Shown: positions 1-9,074 of the stretch, piece after piece
How the letters are laid out: each line of letters opens with the position of its first letter
Position numbering within the stretch: the first letter of the stretch is position 1
Source of the DNA: Calothrix anomala FACHB-343
Lineage (GTDB): Bacteria; Cyanobacteriota; Cyanobacteriia; Cyanobacteriales; Nostocaceae
Direction: 5' to 3'
Assembly (NCBI RefSeq): GCF_014696435.1
Contig: NZ_JACJQG010000010.1
Location: forward strand, 108,576 to 172,575
DNA: 64,000 nt
The notes under the pieces: generated by a model
Database searches by the model: none
Told to the model about the DNA's origin: nothing
The model's input: only the letters and a program-made list of their open reading frames with translations
Position numbers and translations under genes: made by a program

Positions 1-2147
1 ATTTCTTCTCCTCGCCATGCTTGCAAGTCATTCATAATATCTTTAAGCGGAACAAAATCGACGACTGTTTCTCCTTGCTTTTGTGCCTCAGTTGCCTTAT
101 AAGTCATAATCTTGAAGTACATCTCTCGCTGATCGGCAATTGGTAACTTGCCGTTGTTCTCATTTATCCGTTGTAGAATTTCTTCATTGCCTTGATTCAT
201 TGCTCCTCCCCAGTCAGGGCCACCATGCTTGACCATATTTGCCCATTCCTTGGCGATGTAGGGGTGAACTGTAACAGGCAAATCGCCAACTGCTTGTATT
301 ACTCGTTGTTTGGGTGCAGATGCGGTGGTGGGAGTAGATTGTTCGTTACCAAAGATTTGTTCCAAGTTGAGTTTGCTGGCGTTTTGGGCAATAAACTTAA
401 TTTGGTTAATATCGTAGTCAGAGATGTTCATCTTGCTGACTTCTTTGGTAATGCTAGCTTCAGTTTTAGTTAGGTCAAAGCGGACAAGTTCCTGAGTACC
501 TTTTTCTTCGGTAGTTTTAAATAATTGCAAGCTGGCTCGATTTTTTTCGGGGTTGCGCGATCGCTTGATGGTAAATTCACTTACTGTAAGTTCTTCCTTA
601 TCAGCCTGGATGAGGACATTATTCAGGGTGTGCAACATCTCATTTTGTTTAAATACTTCCAGCGTTTTAATCGTGCCGGCAGGTGCAAGACTTCCTAAGC
701 TGTTTGCTACATCACGGATATCGGCATTATTGAGATCAGGTAGCTTACCATTGTCGCCTAAGTATTCTGCCACAATGAGAAACTCCTGACGTTCAATAGG
801 TAACATCTCTGTAGGCTTTTTCATGATTTTGGGTTCCTCTTTTTTGTTGAGTTTAAAATCCATCAAAGAGTTCTCCCACCCAAATAATTCATCACTGCGG
901 CGATGAATGCTAACAGTGTCTCCCTGTTGGCGAATCACAAATGTATCGCTACGGTAAATACGTGAACCATCTTGTTCAAGAGTGCCGTATTTTTTTAACA
1001 TTGCGATCGCAGTTTCAGCAATGTCTTTATTTTCCCCGTTGTAACGTTCTTCCCGCGCTTGTTTATTATTAATTTGATAAATAGGTACTTCAACCTGACG
1101 CGCCCACTGTTGCGCTGCTGGCTCTACATCTTGAGAATTAGCTACTTCTTGATAGGTAAATTCAGGTGCATATTTTTTTCGATTATTAGTTGCTTGCTCC
1201 TCTGGCTCTTGTATAAAAAACTGATTGGGAGTTACATTTTTATTTACCTCCTCTTCAGCTGGATTTTGAGATTGATGGTTACTAGTAACTATCCGTCGAA
1301 TTTGAATAGTTGCTTCGGACTGTGCGATTTCTTCTTGAAGATTATTGACCACAGCATCTTCAAAATTATTATCTACCTCTATTTCAACAGATGAGTTTAT
1401 TTCTTGATTTATGGGCGAACTGTTTTCATCTTGTATTAACTTATTGGTCGAAAATTGACTATCATCTAACGATGAATTGTCTTCTATAGCAGTTAAATTT
1501 TCATTATCATCTTTTGTATCTTTATAATTGTTAATCATGTCAGCAGATGGTGGTAGCAGCTTAATTAATGGTTCACTTGCCACATCTATTATTTCATCTG
1601 GAGTAAGTATTTCAGTGACGAGATTAGTTGTACATTTACCTTCGCTATTTTGTTCGTAGATAACGATTTGTTTTTCTGAACCATCTGACTCTAGATAAGC
1701 TGTAATTTTCAGAGTATTATCACTTGTTTGCTGATAATTATTATTTAAATTGGGTACATTTTCTACTAATCTTGCAGCAATTATTTGTGCTTGATAGTCA
1801 GTAAAAGGTTCAGTTTCTATTGTGTATTGACCTTCTACTAATACATCGGGCATTAACACAATATTAGTTTCTTGATTGCTTTTTATACTTTGACTGGTTA
1901 AATCTACCTTTTCCCATTTATATGCACCAGGGGTAGATTCATCAGGTACAAGATTGTAGATATCTTTGCCAACTTCAACGGCAATTTTACTTGCTTCTTG
2001 AGCTTCTTTGAGTTTTTCGAGAATTACTTTAGTTATCTTAGTAAGTACATTGATGAGGCTTTTACTTAATTCTCGACTTGTTTGAATTGCAGTATCGGCT
2101 GTACCTAAATATGATTCATTAATTTGAGTTTGTCTGGGATCAAACAT
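1..2147 (-). CDS. Large hypothetical protein of the conjugation operon, C-terminus beyond the window
   Basis: An uninterrupted frame runs from the ATG at 2147 to the left edge (at least 715 codons), so the C-terminus is missing. The protein starts MFDPRQTQINESYLG. The first 60 residues look helical, about 200-310 are acidic and Asn-rich and probably disordered, and from about 355 there is a compact region with the segment QINNKQAREERYNG followed by KKYGTLEQDGSRIYRS. I see no membrane helix and no nuclease or ATPase motif. It lies 86 bp after the VirD4-like gene on the same strand, so it is probably the distal gene of the transfer operon. A role in DNA processing or as a transferred substrate is a guess from position only. 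Confidence 0.75.
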   Translation of the reverse strand, partial: MFDPRQTQINESYLGTADTAIQTSRELSKSLINVLTKITKVILEKLKEAQEASKIAVEVGKDIYNLVPDESTPGAYKWEKVDLTSQSIKSNQETNIVLMPDVLVEGQYTIETEPFTDYQAQIIAARLVENVPNLNNNYQQTSDNTLKITAYLESDGSEKQIVIYEQNSEGKCTTNLVTEILTPDEIIDVASEPLIKLLPPSADMINNYKDTKDDNENLTAIEDNSSLDDSQFSTNKLIQDENSSPINQEINSSVEIEVDNNFEDAVVNNLQEEIAQSEATIQIRRIVTSNHQSQNPAEEEVNKNVTPNQFFIQEPEEQATNNRKKYAPEFTYQEVANSQDVEPAAQQWARQVEVPIYQINNKQAREERYNGENKDIAETAIAMLKKYGTLEQDGSRIYRSDTFVIRQQGDTVSIHRRSDELFGWENSLMDFKLNKKEEPKIMKKPTEMLPIERQEFLIVAEYLGDNGKLPDLNNADIRDVANSLGSLAPAGTIKTLEVFKQNEMLHTLNNVLIQADKEELTVSEFTIKRSRNPEKNRASLQLFKTTEEKGTQELVRFDLTKTEASITKEVSKMNISDYDINQIKFIAQNASKLNLEQIFGNEQSTPTTASAPKQRVIQAVGDLPVTVHPYIAKEWANMVKHGGPDWGGAMNQGNEEILQRINENNGKLPIADQREMYFKIMTYKATEAQKQGETVVDFVPLKDIMNDLQAWRGEE

Positions 2148-2233
2148 ATATTAAATGTGGTGAAAATAATCTATAAATTAAAACAGTCTGACTGTGCTTT
2201 ATAAAAACCAGTTGGTCATTAAACTTACAGTTT

Positions 2234-4060
2234 TTAGAAAAAGCTCTTGTACGCATCAACAGGTAAAGGTGCATTGCCCGCTTGTACGGGTGCTTGTGGG
2301 ATAGGAAACTTCCGATCTACTTCCTTGACTCGTAAATCTAAATCTTCCTGTGTGGGTTTTTTCTGGGTACTTTTCCTAGCAAGCTCTTTGATGAGTTTAT
2401 CCCAGTTAGCTTCATTTTCTTGTTCTAATCCAATGATATATTTGGGGATTTTGATGTTTTTTAATAGTGGTACTGAACCCTCATTTTTATTACTATAAGC
2501 TGGGTTGATAAATAGACATTTACCAGGTGGTAATTTGAGGAATTGGGCTGGCTCAAATAGCTTGCGAGTCCGTTCTTGTTCGCTGATAGATGTGCTGGAT
2601 TTACCCCCTCCCGTTGAGCGGGATTTTTGTTTATATTTAATTTCTTCTTCCCCTAAATATGCAGAAAATAATCGTGCTGATTCTTCTTCACCAGGATTAA
2701 AAACAAATTTTGTACCGCACGCACCAAGAATAGCTTTAGAGATTTCTTTACCATAAATCTTTTCAAGCTGACCCATATTTTGCCAACCCAGGATACCGCA
2801 GAATCCTTCGGAACGAGATTCATTAAGCCATCTAAATAAATCTGGAAGAAAAATACTTGGCAACTCGTCAAGACACACTACTAATGGGCCGTCTTCCTTA
2901 CGTTTTTTAGCAATACTACGGGAAACTACCATGTGAAGAATACTGGTCATCAGGGGGCTGACAGCATCGCGGCGTTCGCGGTCTAACCCGAAGATAATCA
3001 TCTGTTTGCGTTTTACCTCCAGGGGCAAGGTTGTTTTACCGACAAAGCATCCCAATGTACCCCTTGCCATGAACCGGGTGAACATCAATGAAGCACTACC
3101 AGCGATACCCGCTACAGTTTTCTCTGAGCTAGCCGAGCTAAATAATTGACCAAAAGCTATCCTAATCCAAGGGTTTAGTTCGGCTGCCATCAAGCGTTCG
3201 ACCATCTTCTCGCTGGAAAGTATTGCCGCAGCCGTCATAATATCAGCGCGATCGCCGAACTCTTTAGTTAGCATTAAAATAGCCTGCGTCAACTGGTCGC
3301 CGGCGGGGCCAAAGAAGGCATCCTCAGACGCATTACCTAACAGGCGGAAGTTTTTGTTAATTACCGTAGCTAACTGCCGTGCGGTTTCAGCATCGCTACT
3401 GTCGCGTAAAAAATCGATTGGGTTACATACCTCTGATTCGGGAAATCCCGGTGCAAAGATATGTACGTCATACCCCTTGGATTTGGCATAACTGGCGATT
3501 TTGGCTTGACTGGCATACTTAAAATCGTATAATACTATACCAAAATCTTGGTCAATTGCTGAGTAAATCATCGGGTTGATAGCTGAGAATGATTTACCAC
3601 TACCAGGTGCGCCAATTACAGCAGTTCCCCGTTGGACATCGGGTACATAAACTGGAACTCCCCCACTCCCCTTGGGTAATTTTTGACCCTTGTATTTGTG
3701 TACTCCAATATATAAACTGGCACTATCGCACTTAGGAGTGACGATTTGCTTGAGAGCTTTTTTCTTAGCTTGGGCGGTTTCCTTTGCTCCACCCCAATAG
3801 CTAGTAGCAAGCTTGCCTTTTTTACCATTACTAAAAAGCTGTAAAAGCAATAATAAGCCAATTCCCCCGGCCAGTGCCAAACCTTGAGGTGACATGAACT
3901 TATCTGTATACTTACTAAAGTCAGTATTGCTATTTTTATGAGCAGCTTTTACTTCTCTAACTGTCTTAGTTTTAGCAGTTGCAAACAGATAATTATTCAT
4001 AATAATTTGTATTAATTGCATGAGGAAATCGAAGAAATATGCGGTGAAGTGAAGTTGCAT
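2234..4060 (-). CDS. virD4: VirD4/TraD-type conjugation coupling ATPase
   Basis: T4CP family: a membrane-anchored hexameric ATPase that delivers the relaxase-DNA complex to the secretion channel. Numbering from the ATG at 4060, a single hydrophobic segment lies near residues 63-75 (LALAGGIGLLLLLQLF), Walker A GAPGSGKS near 150-157, and Walker B VVCLDELPSIFLPD near 395-408, followed by the FCGILGWQNMGQLEKIYG block typical of TraG/TraD proteins. The length of 608 residues is normal for VirD4. The start is uncertain: an internal ATG at 4000 (MNNYLFATAKT) is equally plausible and neither has a strong ribosome site. It closes the series of VirB homologues upstream. Confidence 0.85.
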   Translation of the reverse strand: MQLHFTAYFFDFLMQLIQIIMNNYLFATAKTKTVREVKAAHKNSNTDFSKYTDKFMSPQGLALAGGIGLLLLLQLFSNGKKGKLATSYWGGAKETAQAKKKALKQIVTPKCDSASLYIGVHKYKGQKLPKGSGGVPVYVPDVQRGTAVIGAPGSGKSFSAINPMIYSAIDQDFGIVLYDFKYASQAKIASYAKSKGYDVHIFAPGFPESEVCNPIDFLRDSSDAETARQLATVINKNFRLLGNASEDAFFGPAGDQLTQAILMLTKEFGDRADIMTAAAILSSEKMVERLMAAELNPWIRIAFGQLFSSASSEKTVAGIAGSASLMFTRFMARGTLGCFVGKTTLPLEVKRKQMIIFGLDRERRDAVSPLMTSILHMVVSRSIAKKRKEDGPLVVCLDELPSIFLPDLFRWLNESRSEGFCGILGWQNMGQLEKIYGKEISKAILGACGTKFVFNPGEEESARLFSAYLGEEEIKYKQKSRSTGGGKSSTSISEQERTRKLFEPAQFLKLPPGKCLFINPAYSNKNEGSVPLLKNIKIPKYIIGLEQENEANWDKLIKELARKSTQKKPTQEDLDLRVKEVDRKFPIPQAPVQAGNAPLPVDAYKSFF

Positions 4061-4143
4061 ATTTCTTCATTAGTTATCTGGTGTGTCCTCTCCAAGTCAA
4101 AAGTAAAAGAGGATAAATTCTTCTATGATTGCCTTTTTACTTG

Positions 4144-5577
4144 TTAATTTTTAGGTACGGTGAGGGGCGTACCAAGGATAATTGGGTCTATCTCGCGGTA
4201 GGTAAAGAAGGGAACTGGGCCAATGAAGTAGGGCGAGCAGCCCAAGTCAACCCACCCCCGCTTGCAGATACGAAAGAACATCGCGGTGGTGATACTGCCG
4301 TCCGCTTCGTTAATATCCCAGATGACTTGTTTAAATGATTTCCCAAAGGGGTGGCGACCTGTGGGTTCTTTGCCACCGTTGAGGCTGCCCAAGATGCCAA
4401 ATCCGCCTTTAACTTTTTGGTCTTTACCGGACATCCATTGTGCGCCAGTCACAATATCGCTACCCGAAACTTCGATGTGACCACACGTTTTCTCGCACGG
4501 GACATTAAACCCAGCTTGGTAACTACCACTTATTGACTTCCAGCGTCCGCTTTCAAGCGAACCGAGGGGTAAGTCTACTTTGCCGATAAAGCTAACATCG
4601 GGGATGGGAACGCTGGGGAACCGATCGAACGGTACATCAGCTAATCCCGGAACCTTACCAATTGTTGTGTTTTGCCAGTTAGTAAAGTCTTTTAGTTGTG
4701 CATCCTCAATACCAGGGATGCTGGTGAGTTTATATTTATCAAGTTTGACATACTCACCAAGTTCCACTTCTCCCAGCTGGGGATAATTGTCCAGCACCTC
4801 ACCAACAGTTTGGTAGCTTGCAGTGCTGCCTGTAACTTTGGTCACTAGTTCTTGAATTGGTAGGATGGCTCCGACTTCTGAATCTTCTAAATTAGGGATT
4901 GCTTCGGCGAGGTCTTCAAGTGTTTGCCAATCGAGTGTTTCAAAATCTGACAGTTTGAGATTTTTAAGTTGAATGCCCGTGATGTCTGCGATATCTCCAA
5001 GCGTGAAATCTTCAATATTGAACTCAGTTGCTTCAAAATCACCCAGTTCCATGACTTCGGCAAGGCTTTGCCCAGCACTCCAGGTGCGTGTTTCCTTCAT
5101 ACCAGGGTTTTTGATATTAGGGAATTCGACACTGCCAGCACCGCCAAATTTCATGTTTTTGAATGTGATACTGCTCCAATCGGGAGTAGGTGCGCCATTG
5201 ACGTATTTTGTTGCAACGGGCTGTGGCTGTTTGGTTTGTTTTGTCTTATCTATCGAAGTGTTCAAATTTGAATACTTCGATGGAACTGTTTGAGCTACCG
5301 CTTTTTCGCCGAATAAGAGACTGCCGATATTATAGCTACCTCCATATCGGATTAATCCGTGTAGGGCAAGCCCAGCAATAAGTCCTGCAACCATTAGGTA
5401 GCGTAATTTATTAAATTTTTCCATCCGATACTCAAGCCCTCGGTTGGTTTTGTTGTGAGTAGTTTCCTGGCTTGCAGCTCTCACTGGTACGATGGCTACG
5501 CCCGCCGAAGGCATCGCAGTTACCTCTGGTGTAGTGTCTAAAATTTGGTTGTTAGAGGTGAGATTTTCGGTATACAT
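4144..5577 (-). CDS. Conserved-type exported protein of the T4SS locus, unknown function
   Basis: I do not recognise a family. The protein has a cytoplasmic N-terminus of about 60 residues, one membrane segment (LRYLMVAGLIAGLALHGLI), then a periplasmic or extracellular part. Residues about 170-300 repeat short acidic motifs of the type LGDF/LSDF/LEDL, suggesting a solenoid-like fold. The C-terminal 120 residues contain five cysteines and many Gly and aromatic residues. The frame opens with GTG at 5580, but the ATG at 5577 is preferred. The gene lies between the VirB9-like gene, from which only 5 bp separate it, and virD4, so it probably contributes to the envelope part of the channel or pilus. 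A dispersed repeat at 5490-5519 is translated in frame near the N-terminus. Confidence 0.6.
   Translation of the reverse strand: MYTENLTSNNQILDTTPEVTAMPSAGVAIVPVRAASQETTHNKTNRGLEYRMEKFNKLRYLMVAGLIAGLALHGLIRYGGSYNIGSLLFGEKAVAQTVPSKYSNLNTSIDKTKQTKQPQPVATKYVNGAPTPDWSSITFKNMKFGGAGSVEFPNIKNPGMKETRTWSAGQSLAEVMELGDFEATEFNIEDFTLGDIADITGIQLKNLKLSDFETLDWQTLEDLAEAIPNLEDSEVGAILPIQELVTKVTGSTASYQTVGEVLDNYPQLGEVELGEYVKLDKYKLTSIPGIEDAQLKDFTNWQNTTIGKVPGLADVPFDRFPSVPIPDVSFIGKVDLPLGSLESGRWKSISGSYQAGFNVPCEKTCGHIEVSGSDIVTGAQWMSGKDQKVKGGFGILGSLNGGKEPTGRHPFGKSFKQVIWDINEADGSITTAMFFRICKRGWVDLGCSPYFIGPVPFFTYREIDPIILGTPLTVPKN
5490..5519. repeat. Small dispersed palindromic repeat inside a reading frame
   Basis: GATGGCTACGCCCGCCGAAG followed by GCATCGCAG has the GGCTACGCC/GCCGAAGGC style of small dispersed repeats familiar from Nostoc genomes (established knowledge). 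It lies in frame in the N-terminal cytoplasmic part of the 4144-5577 gene and encodes residues around MPSAGVAIVP, so it is tolerated in the protein. Confidence 0.5.
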
Positions 5578-5582
5578 CACTG

Positions 5583-6434
5583 TTATCTAAAACTTGTTTT
5601 ACCTGGATTTGTTGTTGTGAGAGGGTTATTGCGCTGTGGTGGTATTTCTAACAAGCGCTTTCCACCCAACAGCATGAGTTTTTCAACCAATTGCATTGAT
5701 ACTCCGGTGGTGCTGGCGGCGACGACAAGTTCCTCTCCTTGCGATCGCAACTCCACAAGTTGGTTCAGACGCTTCCAGAGCTTGCTGTCTGTCGTAACCC
5801 ACTGGTTTTTTAAAGCAACTTGCATTCCTCTGGCGATATGTCTGCTATCAGATAATGCGGTGTAACTGATCTTTGGTTTTACTTCTTCAGGTTTGCTGGG
5901 AGTGTCGCCAATAATTTCAATTTGGCTGTACTCTGGTGTGCCACTGCCCGCTACAATTCGGAAGTGATAGCTTTTCCTTGTTGAGCCAGATTCGGTAATC
6001 ACCGTCATGTGCGCCCCGTAAGGAGCTTGTGGTAAACCGGGGATTTTGACTGTCTCGATGCGGCGGATGTGAATTAGTCCAGCGCCCGTACTGTTACTAG
6101 AACACTTACCCAAGCCCTCAAGACATCCGTCTACATCAAAAACAAACCTAGATGGGTCATCCAGCCAGATTTTCTTGATGATTTCTCTGGTGTTGTAGAA
6201 CGATATTGATACCCCATGTCCAGGCCAGACCTTAACTGTCTGCAATTGAGCATTTTCCCCTGACACCTGGGACGCTGCAATTTGACGGATAGTACTTGCT
6301 AGTACAAGTTGGTTTGGTGCAAACACGGAAGCGATGGTGAGGCACCCACCAAAGGCGATTGCGCGGAGCGCAGTGCCAGAGGCAATCGCCCAAGGCATCC
6401 TTAAACTAAAATCGGCTATATCTCTTAGTTTCAC
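5583..6434 (-). CDS. VirB9-like exported T4SS core component (AMIN-like beta domain)
   Basis: Probable periplasmic or outer-membrane-associated partner of VirB10. It starts at GTG 6434, which overlaps the stop of the VirB10 gene as GTGA, indicating translational coupling. An N-terminal hydrophobic export segment (to about residue 47) is followed by a beta-rich domain: QTVKVWPGHGVSISFYNTREI, then DDPSRFVFDVDGCLEG and a further strand block to about 155, resembling AMIN/VirB9 N-domains. The C-terminal 100 residues are charged and probably less ordered. The assignment rests on the fold pattern plus synteny after VirB10, not on a diagnostic motif. A secretin-type AMIN protein is the alternative. 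A dispersed repeat (6354-6390) sits inside the export segment. Confidence 0.5.
   Translation of the reverse strand: MKLRDIADFSLRMPWAIASGTALRAIAFGGCLTIASVFAPNQLVLASTIRQIAASQVSGENAQLQTVKVWPGHGVSISFYNTREIIKKIWLDDPSRFVFDVDGCLEGLGKCSSNSTGAGLIHIRRIETVKIPGLPQAPYGAHMTVITESGSTRKSYHFRIVAGSGTPEYSQIEIIGDTPSKPEEVKPKISYTALSDSRHIARGMQVALKNQWVTTDSKLWKRLNQLVELRSQGEELVVAASTTGVSMQLVEKLMLLGGKRLLEIPPQRNNPLTTTNPGKTSFR
6354..6390. repeat. Dispersed palindrome inserted in the export signal of the VirB9-like gene
   Basis: The arms GGCGATTGC (6354-6362) and GCAATCGCC (6382-6390) enclose a GC-rich 19-nt centre. The element is translated in frame as roughly AIASGTALRAIA within the hydrophobic N-terminus of the VirB9-like protein. 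It looks like the dispersed repeats of heterocystous cyanobacteria rather than native coding sequence. Confidence 0.5.
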
Positions 6435-8260
6435 AGCTTGATTGACCTATCGACTTTGAGTGTAATTTTGGTGTCTTTAGGCACATACCAAACATTGGGA
6501 CGGCGGTTGATTTCGTCAGTAGCACGTTCTGTACGCTTGCTGACTGTTTCGCCAAGTTTGCTGAAGGCACCTTCAAGGAAAGCAGCTCCTAAGTTGCGGT
6601 TATTATTGCGGCTGCGGGTTCTTGTCCCACCTAAAGGCAAATCTTCTGTGACTTCTTCATCAGGCTGGTTGATAATTTCCCCTACCTTGGCAAGACCAGC
6701 TATTGTCCCTAATGTGGCATCATATTTAGCAATTTCAGATCCCTTGTCGTCGTAAGGTCTGGCGATTAGGGGCGAACCCGCCTCTCCCAAAACTGATATT
6801 GTTCCAGGTGATAGAGGATATTCTGTGCCGTCTTTGAGAATGGCCGTGACTTCGGCACGCACGCCTGATGTGCTATCAACCGAAATCATAGCGATAGTTA
6901 CCTGCGTTCCTGCGGGAATGGCTATTTCACCAGTATTGCTATAAAGCGGCTCGTCCAACCGGGCGACAAACCGTAATGTATTTGTCTGCTCCTGGGAACG
7001 AGCGTTATTACTGGTTTGGGGCATAACGAGCGGAGTTACCAGGGTTGCACTTGCAAACGAACCGACAACTAAATACTGCGGTTGTGTTTCTTGGAGTATC
7101 TGCGCTTCTTCTGGCAGGTAGTTATTTGCAACTTGTTCGATTTGCTGACGAGAGTTGTTTTCTTTATTACTAGCAAAACTGGATTCTACGGTCTTTTCTT
7201 TGTCAAGTTCTAAGCTAATTTGTGGCTCTTTCACCGAGAAACTATAAATAACTGGCACGGCTTGATTGTTATCTTTGTCATCAGTATTGCTATATTCAGG
7301 AGTACTATCATTTGTGGTTACCGGTTGCCAACGCGGGCGCAGTTCTTCAACTTGATTAGGAGTATTGGTAACTGTTTCCGTATTCTCGCTGCGTCGGCTA
7401 CGGCGACGACGGGAGCGATCGCTATTTTGTTCTGCTGGGCGTAATGTTTCTTCAGTTTTACCTGTAACTTCTTGTACTGTTGTGTTTGTAGGTTCACTGA
7501 CAGTGGTACTGGCTAGCATATACTCAACTCGACCAACCGAACCCAGGTTACGCAGGCGTTCGAGTTCGGCTATTGGATCTTTGGCGACACTCTGGTTGGT
7601 GGCAACTAATTGTTTGGCAAATTTTGGTAGAGGAGTGCTAGGACGCAGAGGTGGTATTGGCTGTGAAGCCACTACTCTACGTGTTGGTCTAACAGGTTCG
7701 GGTGTTTCTTCCCGGTATACACGTCTTCTGGAAGTAGGGGTAGTTCCTTGAGCAACTACCCTTCGTTGTCGAATAGAACGGGTTTTCTCTTGGTTTTTGG
7801 CTTGTTCTTCTTCAGTAGCTTCTTTTTTCTCCTCTTTGTCTCCCGTGTTAGCTTGACCATTTAGGGCATCAAGTTCTTCCTGTTGCTTGGCGAGAGCAAG
7901 CTTGGCATAAACATCGCCTTCTTTTTTCTCAGATGCGGCAACCGTGGGAGTTGGAGTAGCAGTTAATTCTGGTTTTTTGGCATTTTTACCACTCCCATTC
8001 ATCATGCCGTTGAGGACAACAAATATAACTAGAAACCCAGCACCAAATGCACCACCAATAATTCCTAATCTTGACCAGGGAGATGTAACAAAGTCGTGTT
8101 TAGTTTGGATTAACGCGGGGTCTTCTACTTCAGTTTCATCTTCTTCAACCACCTCAAATTGTGAATTTTCAACTTCATCTTCTTCTGACCTATCGATTGG
8201 TAAAAGACTATTTACGGAAGATATATGTTTATTGGAAGCCTCATTCTCTAGCTGTAACAT
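6431..8260 (-). CDS. virB10: VirB10/TrbI-like T4SS core-channel protein
   Basis: VirB10 spans the inner membrane and forms the outer-membrane cap of the secretion channel. The layout fits: an acidic cytoplasmic N-terminus, one membrane helix near residues 66-86 (LGIIGGAFGAGFLVIFVVLNG), a long Lys/Glu then Arg/Pro/Thr-rich linker (about 100-330), and a C-terminal TrbI-type beta domain (about 420-609) with LDEPLYSNTGEIAIPAGTQV and VRAEVTAILKDGTEYPL. The length of 609 residues is at the long end for the family because of the linker. It begins 24 bp after the VirB8-like gene and is translationally coupled to the VirB9-like gene. Confidence 0.8.
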   Translation of the reverse strand: MLQLENEASNKHISSVNSLLPIDRSEEDEVENSQFEVVEEDETEVEDPALIQTKHDFVTSPWSRLGIIGGAFGAGFLVIFVVLNGMMNGSGKNAKKPELTATPTPTVAASEKKEGDVYAKLALAKQQEELDALNGQANTGDKEEKKEATEEEQAKNQEKTRSIRQRRVVAQGTTPTSRRRVYREETPEPVRPTRRVVASQPIPPLRPSTPLPKFAKQLVATNQSVAKDPIAELERLRNLGSVGRVEYMLASTTVSEPTNTTVQEVTGKTEETLRPAEQNSDRSRRRRSRRSENTETVTNTPNQVEELRPRWQPVTTNDSTPEYSNTDDKDNNQAVPVIYSFSVKEPQISLELDKEKTVESSFASNKENNSRQQIEQVANNYLPEEAQILQETQPQYLVVGSFASATLVTPLVMPQTSNNARSQEQTNTLRFVARLDEPLYSNTGEIAIPAGTQVTIAMISVDSTSGVRAEVTAILKDGTEYPLSPGTISVLGEAGSPLIARPYDDKGSEIAKYDATLGTIAGLAKVGEIINQPDEEVTEDLPLGGTRTRSRNNNRNLGAAFLEGAFSKLGETVSKRTERATDEINRRPNVWYVPKDTKITLKVDRSIKL

Positions 8261-8284
8261 AGTTCTATGCTTGATTAATGATTT

Positions 8285-9061
8285 TTATTTCTTGCCGAGA
8301 GTATAATCAACAATTTGAGTAATTTCTAAACCTGGTTGTCGTACTAAATAAATTTTTTTATCGAGTTCAGTTGGCTTATTTGGTAACTTGGGAGTATCGA
8401 CAGCTTCGACAGTAATTGTTTTGTTAAAGGCGATTCCTTTGCCTTGGTTTTCGTTCCTATTAAAGCTGACGAGCGTAGCGATATAATCGACTTCCCACTG
8501 TCCATCCTTGATTTTTCTGGGTTCAGAGATATGGCGGGTGACAAGTGAAACTTGAACTTCACCGTTAAATACACCACTTGGAACGATTTCTGCTAATTTC
8601 TTGAGAAAATTTGCCCGAAAATCTTGATTTTCAGATAGTGCAAATGCAGCTTCCCAGGCTCTAGTCGGAATTTTTTTCCTACTATTTTTTGTTGTTTGAA
8701 TATCTATTCCCCTATCAGGTTTAGTGACGTTTTCGCCATTCTCTGTTGCTTCGATTATTCCGTTCCAGCCGAACATTTTAATCATGCTATCTGAGATAAA
8801 GCGTTTGATAGTTTCGGCTTCGCGTTCATTAGGAGCAGCAAATTTACCAGGTGAAATAGACCCATCTTGGAGTTGAACAATCGTCATGCCTTTGACATGA
8901 TGATTTGTGCTAGCACTCATGCCAATATTTATTATTTGCAATAGGGTAGATAAGATAGTTCCTCCTGCTGTTACGGCGATCGCCATTGCAATAGGTGTGG
9001 AGGTAGATTGACCATAACTGAGGAGCCGAGCCGGTTGAGATTTAGACTTAGGTTTAAGCAT
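8285..9061 (-). CDS. VirB8/TraE-like bitopic inner-membrane protein
   Basis: It has a short basic N-terminus, one hydrophobic segment (TPIAMAIAVTAGGTILSTLLQI, about residues 22-43), then a periplasmic domain of about 200 residues ending in an alternating strand pattern (QWEVDYIATLVSFNR, then FNKTITVEAVDTPKLP). This matches the NTF2-like periplasmic domain architecture of VirB8/TraE, the assembly scaffold of the channel. Sequence similarity is weak by eye. The call depends on topology and on its place between the VirB6-like and VirB10-like genes (13 and 24 bp gaps). Confidence 0.6.
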   Translation of the reverse strand: MLKPKSKSQPARLLSYGQSTSTPIAMAIAVTAGGTILSTLLQIINIGMSASTNHHVKGMTIVQLQDGSISPGKFAAPNEREAETIKRFISDSMIKMFGWNGIIEATENGENVTKPDRGIDIQTTKNSRKKIPTRAWEAAFALSENQDFRANFLKKLAEIVPSGVFNGEVQVSLVTRHISEPRKIKDGQWEVDYIATLVSFNRNENQGKGIAFNKTITVEAVDTPKLPNKPTELDKKIYLVRQPGLEITQIVDYTLGKK

Positions 9062-9074
9062 AATTATTTGTTAA

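Noticed and set aside
1059-1394. 111-codon plus-strand frame with hydrophobic translation
   Set aside because: It is antisense to the large partial gene; AT-rich antisense frames give Leu/Ile/Phe-rich shadows.
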